A stretch of DNA of 64,000 nt from Favolaschia claudopus (taxonomy: Eukaryota > Basidiomycota > Agaricomycetes > Agaricales > Mycenaceae), in contig JAWWNJ010000039.1 in assembly GCA_037176885.1 (NCBI GenBank), positions 496,001 to 560,000 on the forward strand, in the 5' to 3' direction. The notes beneath the pieces were generated by a model. That model saw only the letters and a list, made by a program, of their open reading frames with translations. It had not been told where the DNA came from and ran no database searches. Below, one piece after another: positions 1 to 12,898 of the stretch. Every line of letters starts with the position of its first letter. Position 1 is the stretch's first letter. The translations under genes were made by a program, and so were the position numbers.

Positions 1-1759
1 GGTGCAGAACAGGGTCGGATCTCTTGCACCTTTGGTTGCAAGAATAGGGTTGGCCGAAGCGGCCATCGCCTAAAAAACAGGGTGAGTGATGCGAGTATAA
101 TGGGTACTCCTAGGCAGACCATCGTTGTGACACTCTTCTTCGCCGGTGCACCTTGATACAGGCTGAGGTTCATCCACCGAACAGGCTCATCTTTCCCGAG
201 CAAGCGCACAACACGATTCGTTACTGTGTTTACGACTAGAAAATGTGCAAATATTCAGAGACGAATATCTGGAGATGTCAAAACCCGATCACCTTTGATG
301 CCCAGGAGCGACGGGTAGAGAATGAAAGCGCCGCTCTCGTCCCATATGGCATTACTCCATCGACCGGAACATGTCCATCCGGACCCGGCAACTCAAACTC
401 TCTTTCCATGGCCAATCGTCGACCGAACTCCATATCATCGAGCTTGGACATGGCTGTACCAGCCTGCTGCATCTCCTGAATCGCTTGCAGCGACTCATCG
501 TACTTGCGCGTCAGCTTGCCTCCGAGGAAGGAAAACACCCGGACTTGTCGGTCAGGCAGCGAAAACGTTACAAATGAAGATGAGTCTGGAGACAAAGTTA
601 TGCAGGTGGGCGTAGATTTTGACTGAATTTCAATCAGTCCGAGTAGAGGATAAATGTGAAGAGCAGTTACCTTTTTGAATTCATACAGATCGGTCTCACT
701 CTTGTATGACCATAGACCAGAGACATTTTTGGGGAGAACAAATGGTTCGATAGGCTGCCAGTATTCAACAAATCCGCTCTCGTCTGCTGATATGACAGTG
801 TCATATCTGTCACTGTACTGGGAGACGGTCAATACGGTCGGGACAGAACAGGTTGAGGACAGACAAACCGCCATTAGGTGTACAGGGGAGCGATGCAGAT
901 TTTCAATAGTTTCGAGCGGCTTATCCCCTCCACGACCATCGTATAAACGAATTACACCGTTCTCCGCATCAGATCTATGGCAAAGAGATGAATGAAGCCT
1001 CATTTCAGATGAAAAGGTTACCTACACAGCGAGAAGACCTTGAGCTTGGCCGCGTCGGTGAACCCAGCAGCAGCAATGGGGCGTGTAACCAAGTTGAATG
1101 ATGTTGATCATGTCTACGCGTTGTTTGCAAAGCTCAGAGCAGGTAGTGAATGGGAGAGCGTGGAACTGACCAAAATTGACCACATCGAACACCTTGGCTG
1201 TCCGATCCGTGGAGACGGTAGCAAATAGCTGACCATCTGCACTGGCCGACACACCAACCACGGGTGTGAGGTGCGCACGGTACCGCTTCACAGACTCGAT
1301 TCCATCTTCTTGTTTCTTCCATAACTTCAAATGGCCGTCAATGGATGTGGTTATTACAAAGTCAGTTCTGCTTGGGTGTCGGTTGAGACAGATGAGGGGA
1401 TTGCACAGAGACAAACTTGGTGACAACGCAAAAGTTGATGACATCGAGATGCATGAAACTTTTGTAATACTGGTCGGAATTTGGTAGGTGTTCGAGATAC
1501 AGCTTTTCGTGGGGCAGAACTGGCAAAGAGTTTCTGTATTTCTTGAGGCTACACGGTGTGGTTGTCGATCCGAACACACACCTTTCCGCTTTTTCTTGAC
1601 GCCTTCCGTTGCGGGTAAGGGCATAGGACCCTGCTCATCGTCGGAGTCATCCGCGTCCTGGGGCGCATCTTGACGCGGCTGCTTTGATTTGTCGTCGGCG
1701 TCGGGCTCTTCGTTGCGGGGGCGTTTACCCAATATCGTGTTGTCTTCGGAATCGCTCAT
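1..1759 (-). CDS. WD40 / cyclophilin-type peptidyl-prolyl isomerase (PPWD1-like), 3' part outside window
   Basis: PPWD1-type proteins carry an N-terminal WD40 propeller and a C-terminal cyclophilin domain; the family is linked to spliceosomes. The start is the ATG at 1759, opening MSDSEDNTILGKRPRNEEP, an acidic/basic nuclear-type leader. WD40 blades follow, for example HPSRTDFVITTSIDGHLKLW and VSASADGQLFATVSTDRTAKVFD, then blades with DTVISADESGFVEYW and ITLSPDSSSFVTFSLPDRQVRVF. The coding sequence is split by several short introns and runs off the left edge, so the expected cyclophilin domain is not visible. The family assignment rests on blade order and the leader. It shares a 264 bp divergent promoter region with the esterase gene that starts at 2024. 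Confidence 0.8.
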
Positions 1760-2023
1760 GTTCAAGCGCGAATTGATGTGGTGTAAGCTCACGACAACAA
1801 GCACTGCCACCGATCGCGACTTTCACTCAACTTTCATTCAACTGCAAGTTCGCCACCACTGCAGAGGCCCGAGTTTACGATCTAAAAACAATACTTCTCT
1901 GCGTTTATTGTTTCCCCATTTGAATTTGATGATTCAAGCAACCCGTGCCCTCCAAAATATTCCTCCGGGCCGCCCAAGTGTGGTTTAAAAAGCACTCCAC
2001 GTCCCAGCACATTCTGAGTGACA

Positions 2024-3689
2024 ATGCCCTGTTTCCGAGTCTTGTATCTCCTTTCTATTTCAGCAATCTCGACGCTCGCTGTAGCTACAGCGCATCATCA
2101 TGAACCATTCGAATACATCACTGCCGTGAATCGGACGCTGCCAATTAAATTGAAGGTCCGTCTCTTTGGCACCGAATCGTTTCTACATGGGTCAAACTGG
2201 CCAAGGCATCTCCGCTTTGTGGAGATTTTGCATCGTCGTCCTTCACGGAAGTCAATACTGGTGTAACGTTGAATGCAACCAAGTACGACTTGAAGAACGG
2301 AGGCCGTTCTGCCCGGGATCTAATGATACTCTAGGACCATCGTTGCGTTTGGGGACTCGTGGACGTCCAACGGTTCAAATGGTAAGCATCCGATCGAGGA
2401 TATCGACATGATTTCTGACCAGGCTCTAGGAACTATCCCATTCGCGCCTATAGTTTTCCCCCCTAATCCAAGCGCCGGAGCGAGAGCAGGTAACAACTTC
2501 CGAGCTCGCGCTAGTAACGGCTATGTTTGGGTCGAGGACTTGGCCAACACAATCGGTGCCAAGTTGCTCGATTATTCTGTCGGAGGAGCAGTCGTCGATT
2601 TGTCAGGTACATCCTTCAACCTAGGCAGCTTCTCCAAATCTCAATACTCAATACCATCTCAGCATGGAATAGCACGAACAAAGGAGTGGTGAGCGTTACA
2701 TCCCTGTTGTAAACGTATCTAAATGCAAAACGCTAGACTTTCACTTCGGATAATCTTCTGCGCACGGATTTTGTGGCAGAGACAGCGCTCTTCCTCCAAC
2801 AAGGACATCTCCTGGCCGATCTGAATCCCGACACAACCCTGTACACAGTTCAGTTTGGTATGATTTTGTATTTTGCTTGTGATAGTGGCTGAGTGCAAGT
2901 AATACTAATAGGGATCAAGTGCGAATAAAGATTGTACAGCGTATAGATACTAACGTCCGACACCAGCGACTTCAATCAGTATTCAATCGTAAGACCACTC
3001 CTCAATAGTCTCACTATATTGCTCTCAACATTATCTCGTCAGGCAGGAGGTGACTGGGACGTAGCTTCCAGTTCTTTTGTGGGCTCTCTTGCTGTTGAGT
3101 TAAAGAGTACTGAACCCATTCATCCGTTAGTTAGCGCAGATCGGGATACTACAAGCGAATGGGGCCAAAAACTTCTTGATACACTGGGCAAGTTTCCGTC
3201 AATTTCTCAATTGCTTTGAACCCTCTCAGTCTCAATCAAGATCTTGCTGACATCTTCATTGACAGGTTTATTTCCAGGAAAATGTAACAAATGCATTCCA
3301 AAACACTGTGCATCAAGGTCTACAAGCTGCCCATGCTCAGAACGGCACTAATTTTGCGACTGTCAACCTTGCCAACTTGTTCACAGCTATTCAAGCGTCT
3401 CCGATTGAATGGGGCTACACGAACACGGTATGTATGATTCATTCAATTTCCATGAGAACTTGCTGTGATACCGAGCATTTAGACCTGCCTTGTGTCTCAG
3501 AATTTCACGGATTTTGGGTGTGATGACCCCGACAGATCCATCTTCTATATTCCAAGCCATCCATCGGCGACGGTATGTGTTCACGATGCGAGTCCTGTGC
3601 GATTACTTGGTTGAACCTCCGCTTCCATTGCCCAGACACACGAGATTATGAACCAATATACAATGCTTGTTATAGGCACATGTACTTAA
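2024..3689 (+). CDS. Secreted GDSL/SGNH esterase, CE16-like
   Basis: This is probably a secreted carbohydrate acetylesterase of the SGNH-hydrolase fold, like fungal CE16 enzymes that remove acetyl groups from hemicellulose oligomers. The ATG at 2024 starts a signal peptide (MPCFRVLYLLSISAISTLAVATA). The block I nucleophile motif is seen as IVAFGDSWTSNGSNG at about 2336-2380. Further family-like stretches are NGYVWVEDLANTIGAKLLDYSVGGAVVD and a final DDPDRSIFYIPSHPS with the expected D-x-x-H region. The gene has about seven small introns; the last exon (ending at the TAA at 3687-3689) reads THEIMNQYTMLVIGTCT. Exons just after the signal peptide are hard to place. Substrate specificity is inferred from family resemblance only. 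Confidence 0.75.
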
Positions 3690-3898
3690 AATTTGGAGAT
3701 ATGCATACAGTTCCACTACTCGCACCCGTACATATCCTATATAGCGAGGGCATCGTGAACTCGACAAGAGTCAAGCCGAGCCGATCATCAATCGCATCAA
3801 TCGGCTCATCGGCTGGCTCACGATACGCTGTGACTTGACTTGTGTCTACCTTTGTCCTCTTCTGCTCGAACCTGCTTGTTCTGCGTGCTGCAAGAGAG

Positions 3899-4909
3899 AT
3901 GGAGCAATCTACCCCAGTGAACCCTCAATCCGAGCAATCCGTCAAAAGCCGCAAAAAGAGCGGGAAACCAAAGCCAGACAGTAAAAAAGCCGGACCCTCT
4001 TCAGCCCCCAGAACGAACACGCAGCGGTCCGAAAAGCTGAGAGGAAATCCTGCGAGAGACTCACCGGAAGTCCGTCTGTCTAAGACGTTGTCATGGCTGC
4101 TGAGACATGGCGCACAAAGCGAAGGACTACCTATGCGTCCTGACGGTTACGTTTTAGTTGTCGATCTTGTGCGTTCATCTATACGACTGTTTGCTTCAGA
4201 TTTTAAATTACCATGTGCGATTCACTAGCTTGCCAATCCCAAGCTCAAAGACTTGACTTTTGAAGCATTGCAGGAAATTGTCAAGAATGACTCGAAACAA
4301 CGATATGATCTGGTATTCGAGAAAGGTGTTGAAGCCGAGGCAGGAGTCTGGTGTATCAAAGCAAACCAAGGGCATTCCCTCAAAGTATGTTATCGATACA
4401 ATATGCTTCGTCCTCGACAAGGACATTCTAACGGATGCGTTGGATCTAGTCCGTGAAGCTGGATCTGCAGCCTGTGTTGTCAATCGCCGACATCCCTACG
4501 GGAGTCGCAGTACATGGCACGACTAAGGAGGCATGGGTGTCCATATCCACTCAAGGGCTGAAGCGAATGAAGCGTAATCATATTCATCTGGCCCAGGGAG
4601 TTGGAGGAGGGAATGTGATTAGCGGTGAGCTGGATTTTGAGCTTTACATTGGTTCAATCCTAACAAGTCCTAGGCATGCGAGGCTCATCGCAAATCCTGA
4701 TATTTCTCGACGTTCAGAGAGCAATAGACGACGGCTTCGCTTTCTTCCTTTCCAGCAACGGAGTTGTCCTCACAGAGGGGGATGAGCATGGTGTTTTGCC
4801 GACTAAGTATTTTTCAAGGGTTGAAACGTCGAAAGGCGTGTCTGTTCCTGGATGGGAGGAGGGCAGAGCGCTGACAGAAGAGATGAACTCCTTGCAATTG
4901 AATAGCTAA
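3899..4909 (+). CDS. TPT1: tRNA 2'-phosphotransferase
   Basis: Tpt1/KptA removes the 2'-phosphate left at the splice junction after fungal tRNA ligation, transferring it to NAD+. After a basic N-terminus the core reads RLSKTLSWLLRHGAQSEGL, with the family's hallmark LSxxLRHG motif. Then come a winged-helix-like section (LKDLTFEALQEIVKNDSKQRY) and the NAD-binding lobe with AVHGTTKEAWVSISTQGLKR, NHIHLAQG and SSNGVVLTEGD. The protein ends EEMNSLQLNS. Three or four short introns interrupt it. The start at 3899 is the first ATG giving an uninterrupted run into the conserved core. All signature residues (R-H, H-x-T, H-x-H-L, R/G loops) appear present, so it should be active. Confidence 0.92.
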
Positions 4910-5000
4910 TATCTCTGTATATATCGTAGAGTTCCTGAATGTACCTCACTTCCAACATCAATATTGACGCGACGCGTTTGTGGCTGTGCTCATTCGGTCT

Positions 5001-7478
5001 ATGCCTTCGCCAAGTTGTTCAATTTCTCCATCGACGTCGCCTTCCCACAAATCTTTCTTTCCTTCACCATATCGCATTCCAAATAGTTCGCCTTCGAAAC
5101 CTCAGCGTCGTCCCTCTTCGCATCCAGGGGCTTCAACTTCAGCCAATCCTCAAGCACTTGATGAGTTGGTTGCCCAAGGAGCAGAAGACTGGGACGTAGG
5201 TGCCGAACGTGAAGCTTCTGCTCTCCGCATGCTCGACGTTTGGTCCCAGCTAGCGCACAAGTATGTTCGCCGGATCGACGAAGACGACCTGGTCGATATT
5301 GTCACGGGCGAACTCGTCAAAGATCGGGGGATCCTTGAAGGAGAGGCTACCCGGGAATTCCCCAGTCTTTCGGATGGCGATGAAGCTAGCAGCGCTGAGA
5401 CCGAAGAGGACTTGGAGAGCGATTTCGATGAACTTGATGCATTCAGGCCTCACGCTGCTGAGACTCCTTTGCGGGGCTGGACAGTTCCGCCTGTCCGAGA
5501 AGTGGATCCTGCTGATGCCAGAGACCTCCAGGAATTCATGGAGGCAGAAAGGCGAAGGAAAGAGGAGTGCAGTGACGAGGGTTCGGAGGAAAGTCAAGAC
5601 GATAAGAATGATGTCGGCGCCAACCACGACGACGCTACAGATGATACTGTCGCAGCCTCGACGCTGCCGCCCACTTCGCTCACAGCTGAAATATCCGAAT
5701 CTGAAGACGAACTTAACAATTGGGACGTTGTCGATGAATCCAATATCATATCTCCAGCTAGGTCGATATCTCACCCGAAAACAGAGAACCGGGCGATGAC
5801 TTCGTCACCCGTGCCCCCAGCCTCGAACGTATCCAGCTCTTCTCCCAAAAAGCCTATCCGTCGCCAACGTACTCCGGGAACCAAACTTCAACTTGAAACC
5901 CCGCCTCCGTCCCGCACACCTGACGAAATGTCAAGTCCTTCGCCTTCACCTTTTCCAGTTCGGTCTCCCAGAACGCGCTCCACATCTAAACGAAAGACTA
6001 CTGCTGGTATCCCTGATCCAAGTGGTTACGAGGTCCGAACGCGGTCTCAATCCCGCGCGGAATCTTCAGAGCAGGAAAACAACGAAATACTCTTTCGCGG
6101 CGGGCGGGATATGTCCATGCAATCGTCGCGAATTTCGGCGACCCAGACTCGCGGTACCTCGGCATCTGCAAATCCCCCAGGAACGTCGGGGCCGAGCTCG
6201 GATGGTCTCTCTACTCATAATCCTCATACCCCAAGACGTTCTTCTCGGCGTGTCTTACCACCGGCGTCCGCTCAATCATCGACACTTTTGGGAGATGAAG
6301 ATTCGGATGCGTCCCACTCCATGCGTGGACCACCTTCTCGTGATCGTAAAGGTAAAGGCAGGGCCATCGAGGTCCAAGGTTTGGCGATGAATGATGGTCG
6401 AGGACGGCAAGACAGCAACAATCCTCATGAATCCATGTCTGGCGAACAACGGTCCCGTATTCCCCGCCCCTCTTCTACTCCAAGCCGCAAGACGGACGGA
6501 AAAAAACGTTCAATCTCGGTCAACTCTCGATCCACACGGTCACCAAAGAAGCGGAAGCGTAGTTCGTCTTTGGATAGCGAAGATGCACCGAGATACCCTC
6601 AGCTAAATGGTAAACGCTATTTACGTCATGATGCAGAAGACTGAGCTCAGTATTCAGCGGCACCAGACCCCTCCCATTTATTCGATTCCCCACCGCCTAT
6701 GCAAAATCATGCATCAACATCATACGAGCCTGAACAGAGTCCCCATTCCGCAAGTCCTGAACCAGAACCTGAACATTCACATCAAATGCCTCAATATAAT
6801 CCTTCCCCATTTTACCCCTACCCACCCTTTCCAGTTCTGCCGGTCACACCTATCCAGGATCCCCGCGCCCAAATCATACTTGCACAAGCAATGCAGCAAT
6901 TGTCTGCTCTGTTCACACCTTGGTCAACCCCTTTCACCAATCAACCTCGACAATCCTCTTCGGTCCGCATTGTTGCTTCGGGGCCATCTCCCTATACATA
7001 TCCCATGACGCCGCCTCACCAACATGCCCATCGGCATGTTTTCGATTCAGGTGCATCCTCAATTGGTACTCTTCCTCCTTCATCTCCACCCGGTTCGCCG
7101 GCTTCCCTTTCCGATTACTCCCCCTCACGAGGCCATGGGAACGGTCGGCGAGGGTCCCTCGTGCCACGCAGTCATTCTCGGGGTCGCCGCGTCACTTTTA
7201 AAATCGACGAGGAGATGCATCAGAGTGGTAGTCGTGATTCTTGCCAAGATGATACGAAGAAGATCTCGACTGAGGATGATGGCCCGCCGTCGAGGAAGAA
7301 AAAGCGGAAACAGAATATTGTTGCCAGACATCCTGACACAGATTCGGATGATGATGATAGCGTATCGCGAGATGAGGTGACGATAACGCGAAAACCTGCG
7401 CGAGCTCAAACTCCAGGTCCATCGACCTCCCCTCGTCCGTCTGGTGCAAAGAAAAAGATGGCGCGAAGGACGTCGTGA
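5001..7478 (+). CDS. Large disordered protein with Scm3/HJURP-like box (candidate CENP-A chaperone)
   Basis: Two exons, 5001-6609 and 6658-7478, join across a 48 bp intron and keep frame, giving about 809 residues. The ATG at 5001 is the first in frame. Most of the protein is low-complexity Ser/Pro/Arg, with basic patches (RSPKKRKRSS, RKKKRKQN) suggesting nuclear location. The only folded-looking part is residues about 72-108: LDVWSQLAHKYVRRIDEDD followed by LVDIVTGELVKDRGIL. That layout (Trp-x2-Leu, acidic turn, DIVTGEIV-like core, DRG/DNG) resembles the fungal Scm3 domain, which loads the centromeric histone CENP-A. The match is by eye and short, so the role is a hypothesis; otherwise it is an unknown nuclear protein. 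Confidence 0.5.
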
Positions 7479-8197
7479 ATCACCTCTGGCACCTTACGCC
7501 TAGATTTCGTCTCGATCTTGCAAGTTGTAACGAGATTGTCCGACAAAACGCATTTGGATAGATTTGGTTCAATCATCCTGAATACCGACGACTGTTAAAT
7601 CGACGACTTGCGAACAACGCCGCCATGATGGTTTCGTCGATTCAAAAAGATGTTTGCCATCTTGATCGATTCTCGGGCGGCGACCTTGAAAGTTCCGCGC
7701 ACTTACGGTGCAAGCGTGGCGTCGATGGCGCTAGTTTTCATGGTCTGGTCGCCCCATCGAACCCCAGGAACAGTCGGAAAATGGCCGAGCTTGTTTAGAG
7801 TCGGACGACGAACATTTCCTGCGTACGATCTGGTGCCTTTGCACAAGACATTTAGATTCAGAAATTCCTTCGCCGGCCCCAATTACTCGCAACGTCGTCC
7901 GTCGGTGTGTACTCTGAGTCGTCGAACCGTTGGAACCTGGAACAGTGGAAGGTGCAAGAATAGATTCTAACAATGGAATGGTCTTGGTGCAAACCCGATC
8001 TTTGATTGATGCCATCACAACTCACTTTGGATGTCTTCTGTCAATTGCGACTCTCGGGAAGTAAACTCATTGTCCCAACACACATTGTCCCTTAAAAAGC
8101 TCAAAACTATGACCGGCGCCCTCCATTCTTCTTCTCCCCTTTTCCTTTTTTTCTTTGGTTGTACAAGGCAGCGCCTTTTTACGCTCACTGGTGACCG
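7479..8197. other. Intergenic region without recognisable gene
   Basis: About 720 bp between the Scm3-like gene and the GH71 gene. Short open frames here have no family resemblance or splice logic. The last 120 bp are pyrimidine-rich, as often found just upstream of fungal starts, and probably hold the GH71 promoter and leader. Confidence 0.5.
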
Positions 8198-9949
8198 ATG
8201 CGTTCTTTCTTCACTGTCGTCTCCCTTTTGGCTCTCTCCCGTGCTGCTGTCATTCCTTTACGCCGTCAAGATGCAGCGAAACTCGTGGTTGCCCACTTTA
8301 TGGTTGGCAACACTTTCCCTTACACCCTCGACGACTGGACCAGCGACATCAATCTCGCCACCGCTTCCGGGCTGGATGGCTTCGCTTTGAACGTCGGACC
8401 CGATGATTTTCAGAACACTCAGACTGCTAATGCGTAATTAAATCCCATTTTGCCCATACTATATCTGCTGACTTGCATTGAACAGCTTCCAAGCCGCTGA
8501 GGCCGTCGGCTCCAACTTCAAGCTCTTCTTCTCGCTTGATATGTCGTGCGTTACTTGCTTTTTCTCGCATATCACTCCGAACCAATCGCCCCGTAGCGTG
8601 CTGCCATGTGCCACTGTGGAGGACGGTGCCGCTTTGAGGGCGCGCGTTACCAATTTCGCCTCGCGGCCCAATTATCTTCAAAGGAACGGGAAAGCCTTCG
8701 TCTCCACCTTCGCCGGAGAGGCTTGCAAATTCGGCCAAGACAGCGTTGCCGACGGCTGGCGAACACAGTTTGCCCAGCACCCTGATCTGCAGGGCAAGAT
8801 GGAATTCGTCCCTTCTTTCTTCATGGATCCTGCAACATTCACTCAATTTGGGGGCGTCATGGACGGCAGCTTCAACGTGAGGAATAATCGCTCCTTTCAT
8901 GGATTTGGGCTCACTGTCTCTTCGTTTTTAGTTCAACTCTGGTTGGCCAATTCAGGTCACCACGGACTTCGCCAAAGGCATCGTCAGCGGTAACTTTGCT
9001 GGCGCCACTCCCGACGGCACAAATGGCCTGAATCAGTTCATCGGGTCTACTGACCCGGATGTCCAGCACATCCAAAACCTTGCTGCGCTGTCTGGTGGAG
9101 GGGCAAAACTCACATACATGGCTGCTGTCACTCCCTGGTTCTTCACTCACTTCTCGAAGGAATCCTTCAACAAGAACGTAGGTGTCTGTGCGTTTGAGTG
9201 ATATTGAATGTCTGAGGTCTTTTCGCTTTAGTTTATCTTCCTGGCAGACCAGCATTTGTACACCAGACGGTGGGAGAGCCTCATTGCCGAGCGCGACCAG
9301 GTTGATCTGGTTGAGGTTGTAACATGGAACGAGTGCGTGGTTCACTGAATTTTCCTCATCATTGGTAGACTAACGAGCTCCCAGTTACGGCGAGTCTCAC
9401 TACATCGGGCCCATCAAAGGAGCCCTCCCCCCTGGTAGCGAGGTCTGGACTAACGGTTTCCCCCACGAGGGTAAGTTCTGTCCTTTGCTGTCTCGCGTCC
9501 CAGCAGCCACTGACATTCGAGCAGCATTCCTGGATCTCACGAAAACTTACGCAAACGCATTCAAGACTGGCCAAGCGCCCGTTGTTGACAAGGACGAAAT
9601 CATCATGTATGCCCGCCCCCATCCCACCAATGCCCAGGCTGCGGACCCCGTTGGCCCTCCAACGAACTTCGAAATCACGCAAGACGCTGTCTGGGCTGTG
9701 GTCATGGCCACTGCTCCCGGCTCTGTAACGCTTTCGACGAACGCCAACGATGCGCAGACGTTCGATGTGCAGGCGGGAATTAACAAGCTGTCCATCCCCA
9801 TTGCGCCAGGAGGGAACCTACACGGTGTGTTGACTAGAGATGGCGCGACGGTTGTCGAGCTTGCGACGCCGCCCGAGGCTTTCACGTTTGACGGCGCACC
9901 GAAGAACTTCAACTACAACATCTTTGTTGACAGTGCTAAGGGTGCATGA
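8198..9949 (+). CDS. GH71 endo-alpha-1,3-glucanase (mutanase), secreted
   Basis: GH71 enzymes cut alpha-1,3-glucan, a polymer of the fungal cell wall, so roles in wall remodelling, septation or attack on other fungi are plausible. The ATG at 8198 starts a signal peptide (MRSFFTVVSLLALSRAAVIP). The mature N-terminus carries the typical VVAHFMVGNTFPYTLDDW. Later family segments are GLDGFALNVG, FKLFFSLDMS, FVSTFAGE, VPSFFMDP, VTPWFFTHF and VVTWNDYGESHYIGP, the last being a well conserved active-site region. Five to seven short introns separate these. A C-terminal beta-rich part (about 9600-9946) ends in NYNIFVDSAKGA. Length of about 440-450 residues fits an enzyme lacking an extra carbohydrate-binding module. 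Confidence 0.92.
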
Positions 9950-10276
9950 TCCTACTTATCTATCCGTATTTATTCTGTTGTTGTACTTAGGGCTGTATGT
10001 ACACTGTAGATGGATTGGACCAAAGCAATTCCCATTCACCGCGTCCATCTACGCAGCAAGTCCAAAGCAAGTCTGAAGCAAGTCCACAAGTGACAAACAA
10101 AACCTTGGCCGCGGCCGCTGGCCGCTATAGCCGACCATATGCCATCAGCGCTTCAGCACATCTTGCCAAGTTCCTCCCTGTTTCTCCTCCCACACTCAAT
10201 GCGTTGATGTCATTCTTGCTTCTTGGGCGTCCTATATATGCTGTAAGGCCACGGAGGAGGCCTTCGAGGTCGTCCA
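9950..10276. other. Intergenic region with short imperfect repeat
   Basis: About 330 bp. At 10053-10088 an 11-12 bp unit, gcaagtc plus a few bases, repeats three times. A TATA-like element lies near the right end (annotated separately). No gene is seen. Confidence 0.5.
10233..10239 (+). promoter_or_regulatory. TATA-like element of the lectin-like membrane protein gene
   Basis: tatatat within cctatatatgctg lies 38 bp before the ATG at 10277. The spacing suits a core promoter with a very short leader. Confidence 0.4.
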
Positions 10277-11487
10277 ATGGCCCCCAATGTCACCTTAATT
10301 GTCGACGACCAGGATACGAGTCAAATCCAATACCACTGCCCCGTAACGAAACAGGTAACGAATTCATGAACAGTAGGTGTGTGCAAGGGACCAACGAGTT
10401 GAACAGCAGGTCAGGGGTTCGTACTTTCGCAACACGTGGACGACTATTGGTAGTCTGTCGTGCGGCCTGCAACTTGAATCTGGGTGGTTCAGCCATGTTT
10501 TCAACGGTTGGCTGCTCAGTTCGAAACCCGACCTTTCCTTACTTACTGTTCGAATGCTAGGCACACAGGCGCGAATATGGGTGTCGATACCACAGTCCAG
10601 CCAGAATTATTCGTATTCAGTGAAGATTGATGATGGGCCATTCATAGTCTATACAGGCGATGGGTACTTCGAGTCGCCGATTCTCGAGGATGGACGGCAT
10701 ACTATCTTTTATGCGGCAGGCGACACCAGCCTTCAGCCTGCTCTGGACTATCTGACGGTCACCGCTGGCCCATCGACGCCATTATTGGGTCGGACAGTCA
10801 TCGTGGACGATTCAGAGATTGCTGACTACTCGGGGAATTGGAGCACTGAAGCTCCGGCAACTTACGTCCTTGCGCGCGGGTCTGCGCTGTATAACAATAC
10901 GACCCATTGGACTAGTGGTGCCGGTGATTCTTTCTCTTACACCTTCAATGGTGTGTTACTGTCATGCTTCCTTGTTCTTTCCCCTCCTCTGAGCAAGTAC
11001 ATGTACAGGCAACTCTATAGCAATATACGGCGTCATTCCGACCAACAACGACACACTCAATTCGACAGCGACCTGGGCCATAGACGGCCGTCCTCCCACA
11101 GCCATTTCCCTGCCTATAGGATCCAGTTTTGTCAAACCGATGACTGAATTGTTCTTTGTGGATGCTCTTTCACCCAGCACGCATACACTGGTTTTTAACA
11201 TGACAGATGTCGCGCCTTCACATTTTTTCGGTATCGACTTCATTGTGTACAACAGTTCCGCCAGTACCGTGCCCAAGGGATCGACGTCCATACCTACTGG
11301 TGGTTCAACATCCAAAAATCACGCGGGAACAATCGTTGGGGCGATTGTGGGCTCTGTCGCTGGCGTTGTGCTCGTCGCGCTCTTCCTTTTCCTGTACCAG
11401 AGAAACCGCAGGCGGAACTCCCAGCAGCGCTCGACACCATGGAATGATATACGCAAAAATAAGCAGGACCAATCTGCTGGCCAGTAG
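10277..11487 (+). CDS. Single-pass membrane protein with two lectin-like beta-sandwich repeats
   Basis: This belongs to a large Agaricomycete family of surface proteins of unknown function. Two extracellular repeats each open with IVDD (VTLIVDDQDTSQIQY near the start, and TVIVDDSEIADYSGNWS in the middle). Each continues into a galactose-binding-like beta-sandwich with FNG, a W/Y-rich turn and a closing DGRHTIFYAAGD or STHTLVFNMTD strand. Several NxS/T sites suggest glycosylation. A transmembrane helix follows a Ser/Thr stalk (AGTIVGAIVGSVAGVVLVAL at about 11329-11390), then a short basic tail RNRRR. No signal peptide is evident at the chosen ATG, so the N-terminus may be longer. Four introns are inferred. 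Confidence 0.7.
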
Positions 11488-11614
11488 TCTGACTATTATA
11501 TACCTGCCACGGAAGCTGCATTATATCCAGTACCAGTCATGTGTTGTATTATGCTGTATTGGCCACGGAATTCATGGTCGTCATTAGTTGTAATAAAGTG
11601 TACACTATCGAACA

Positions 11615-12898
11615 TCAAAATATGGGTATGTAGTCGTTCATTCTGTCCCTTGCATCTTGAGCAATGCACTCCGCAATCCACGTCAAGTTTCGAATCTCCT
11701 GCTCTTTCAGCTTCATATAGCTGTAGAAAACGCCGTATTGGAACTGTTGCAAAAACGCCTGCTTGTTCAGATGCACTTCTGTTGTGAAGAAGCGGTCCTC
11801 TAGTTGAGAGGCGGCGCCAAGATCGCCCTCTTCACCAGCTGTCCCATTCGCGGAAGACTCGGTGAAGAACGAACGGTATTCCGAAACGTTCTCGCAGACC
11901 AGCCGGACCTGCTCTATCTCGTCCGCCTTGGCTAGCTGGTTGTTTCCTTCTGGGAAGAGACGGCCGATGGCGGGGAAGAGCTTTGCACGTTGGTCTTTTG
12001 TGAGCTCAGTGTTGAACGAGTTGATCGTGATGTTGACCGTCCGTCGGTCCGCCTCGAAGTCCAGAATTTTGTGCATGACCTCTGACGTTGGGGCGCCCAG
12101 CGTTGAGCAGAAGTGGTAGAAATCCTCGAGGTAAGCCTTGTAGACAGTGTTTCGGATGATTTCGATATTGAGGTCGTCGAGGTCGGATGCGGCGAGACAG
12201 TCACGGAAGTAGGGAGCTGTAAGTCGAAGTTCAAGGGATGCTTGGAGTATATTTTGAAGAAAATTTCAACGGACCGAGGGGCGTTTCAACGAGCACACTT
12301 TGGTATAATTCCTCGACGTTCGTGGCGACGCACAACGCGGGCATGGTGTCAAATACGCCGAGGGGATGGCAACGTTCAAGCAGTTCATGTGTATCTCGTT
12401 CATGGAGAGTCCCAGTGATCAGAAGAACGACATTGTCAATCATATAGGCGTAGCTATAGCGCAGTCAGACCTATTTCGCGCAGACTTTGGATAGGAAGCA
12501 TACGTGATGTAGTCGAGAAACTTGCTGAGAGGCTCGACTGCATTACTTCTGATGTAGTTGAACTGATCAACAAGGATTTGAGTGGCCTTGTCGGCAATGG
12601 TGGCGGTTGAAATGGGTAGGGGCTCGTTTGCGAGAAAGTTGCCGTAGTCCGTCGCAGACAATTGAGTGCGGAAATCTCAAGAAATGTGAGACGAGGATGA
12701 GATGAGATATATGGTAGACTCACCCTCAAGAGTTTCGCATTGGCAAAGGTTGGCGTAATGGCTCTGGGTCAGGATACCCGCCTTGTAGCCCCGAACAATA
12801 GCTTCCAGGAATCCACCGTCGACCTGAACCACAGGTTATATTACGCCGACGAAGTAGAGTACTGGGGAACGCCGTACATTGAAAAATAGAGCTTCCAT
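11615..12898 (-). CDS. VMA6: V-type proton ATPase subunit d
   Basis: Subunit d sits on the V0 membrane ring and couples it to the central stalk of the vacuolar proton pump. The ATG at 12898 starts a seven-codon exon (MEALFFN). The next exons read [38 protein letters not shown] and [19 protein letters not shown], all strongly typical of the family. The last exon (12076-11615) reads [20 protein letters not shown] and ends in [15 protein letters not shown], the usual C-terminus. Length is close to the family's 350 residues. About six introns. It shares a promoter region of about 320 bp with the divergent MFS transporter. Confidence 0.95.
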
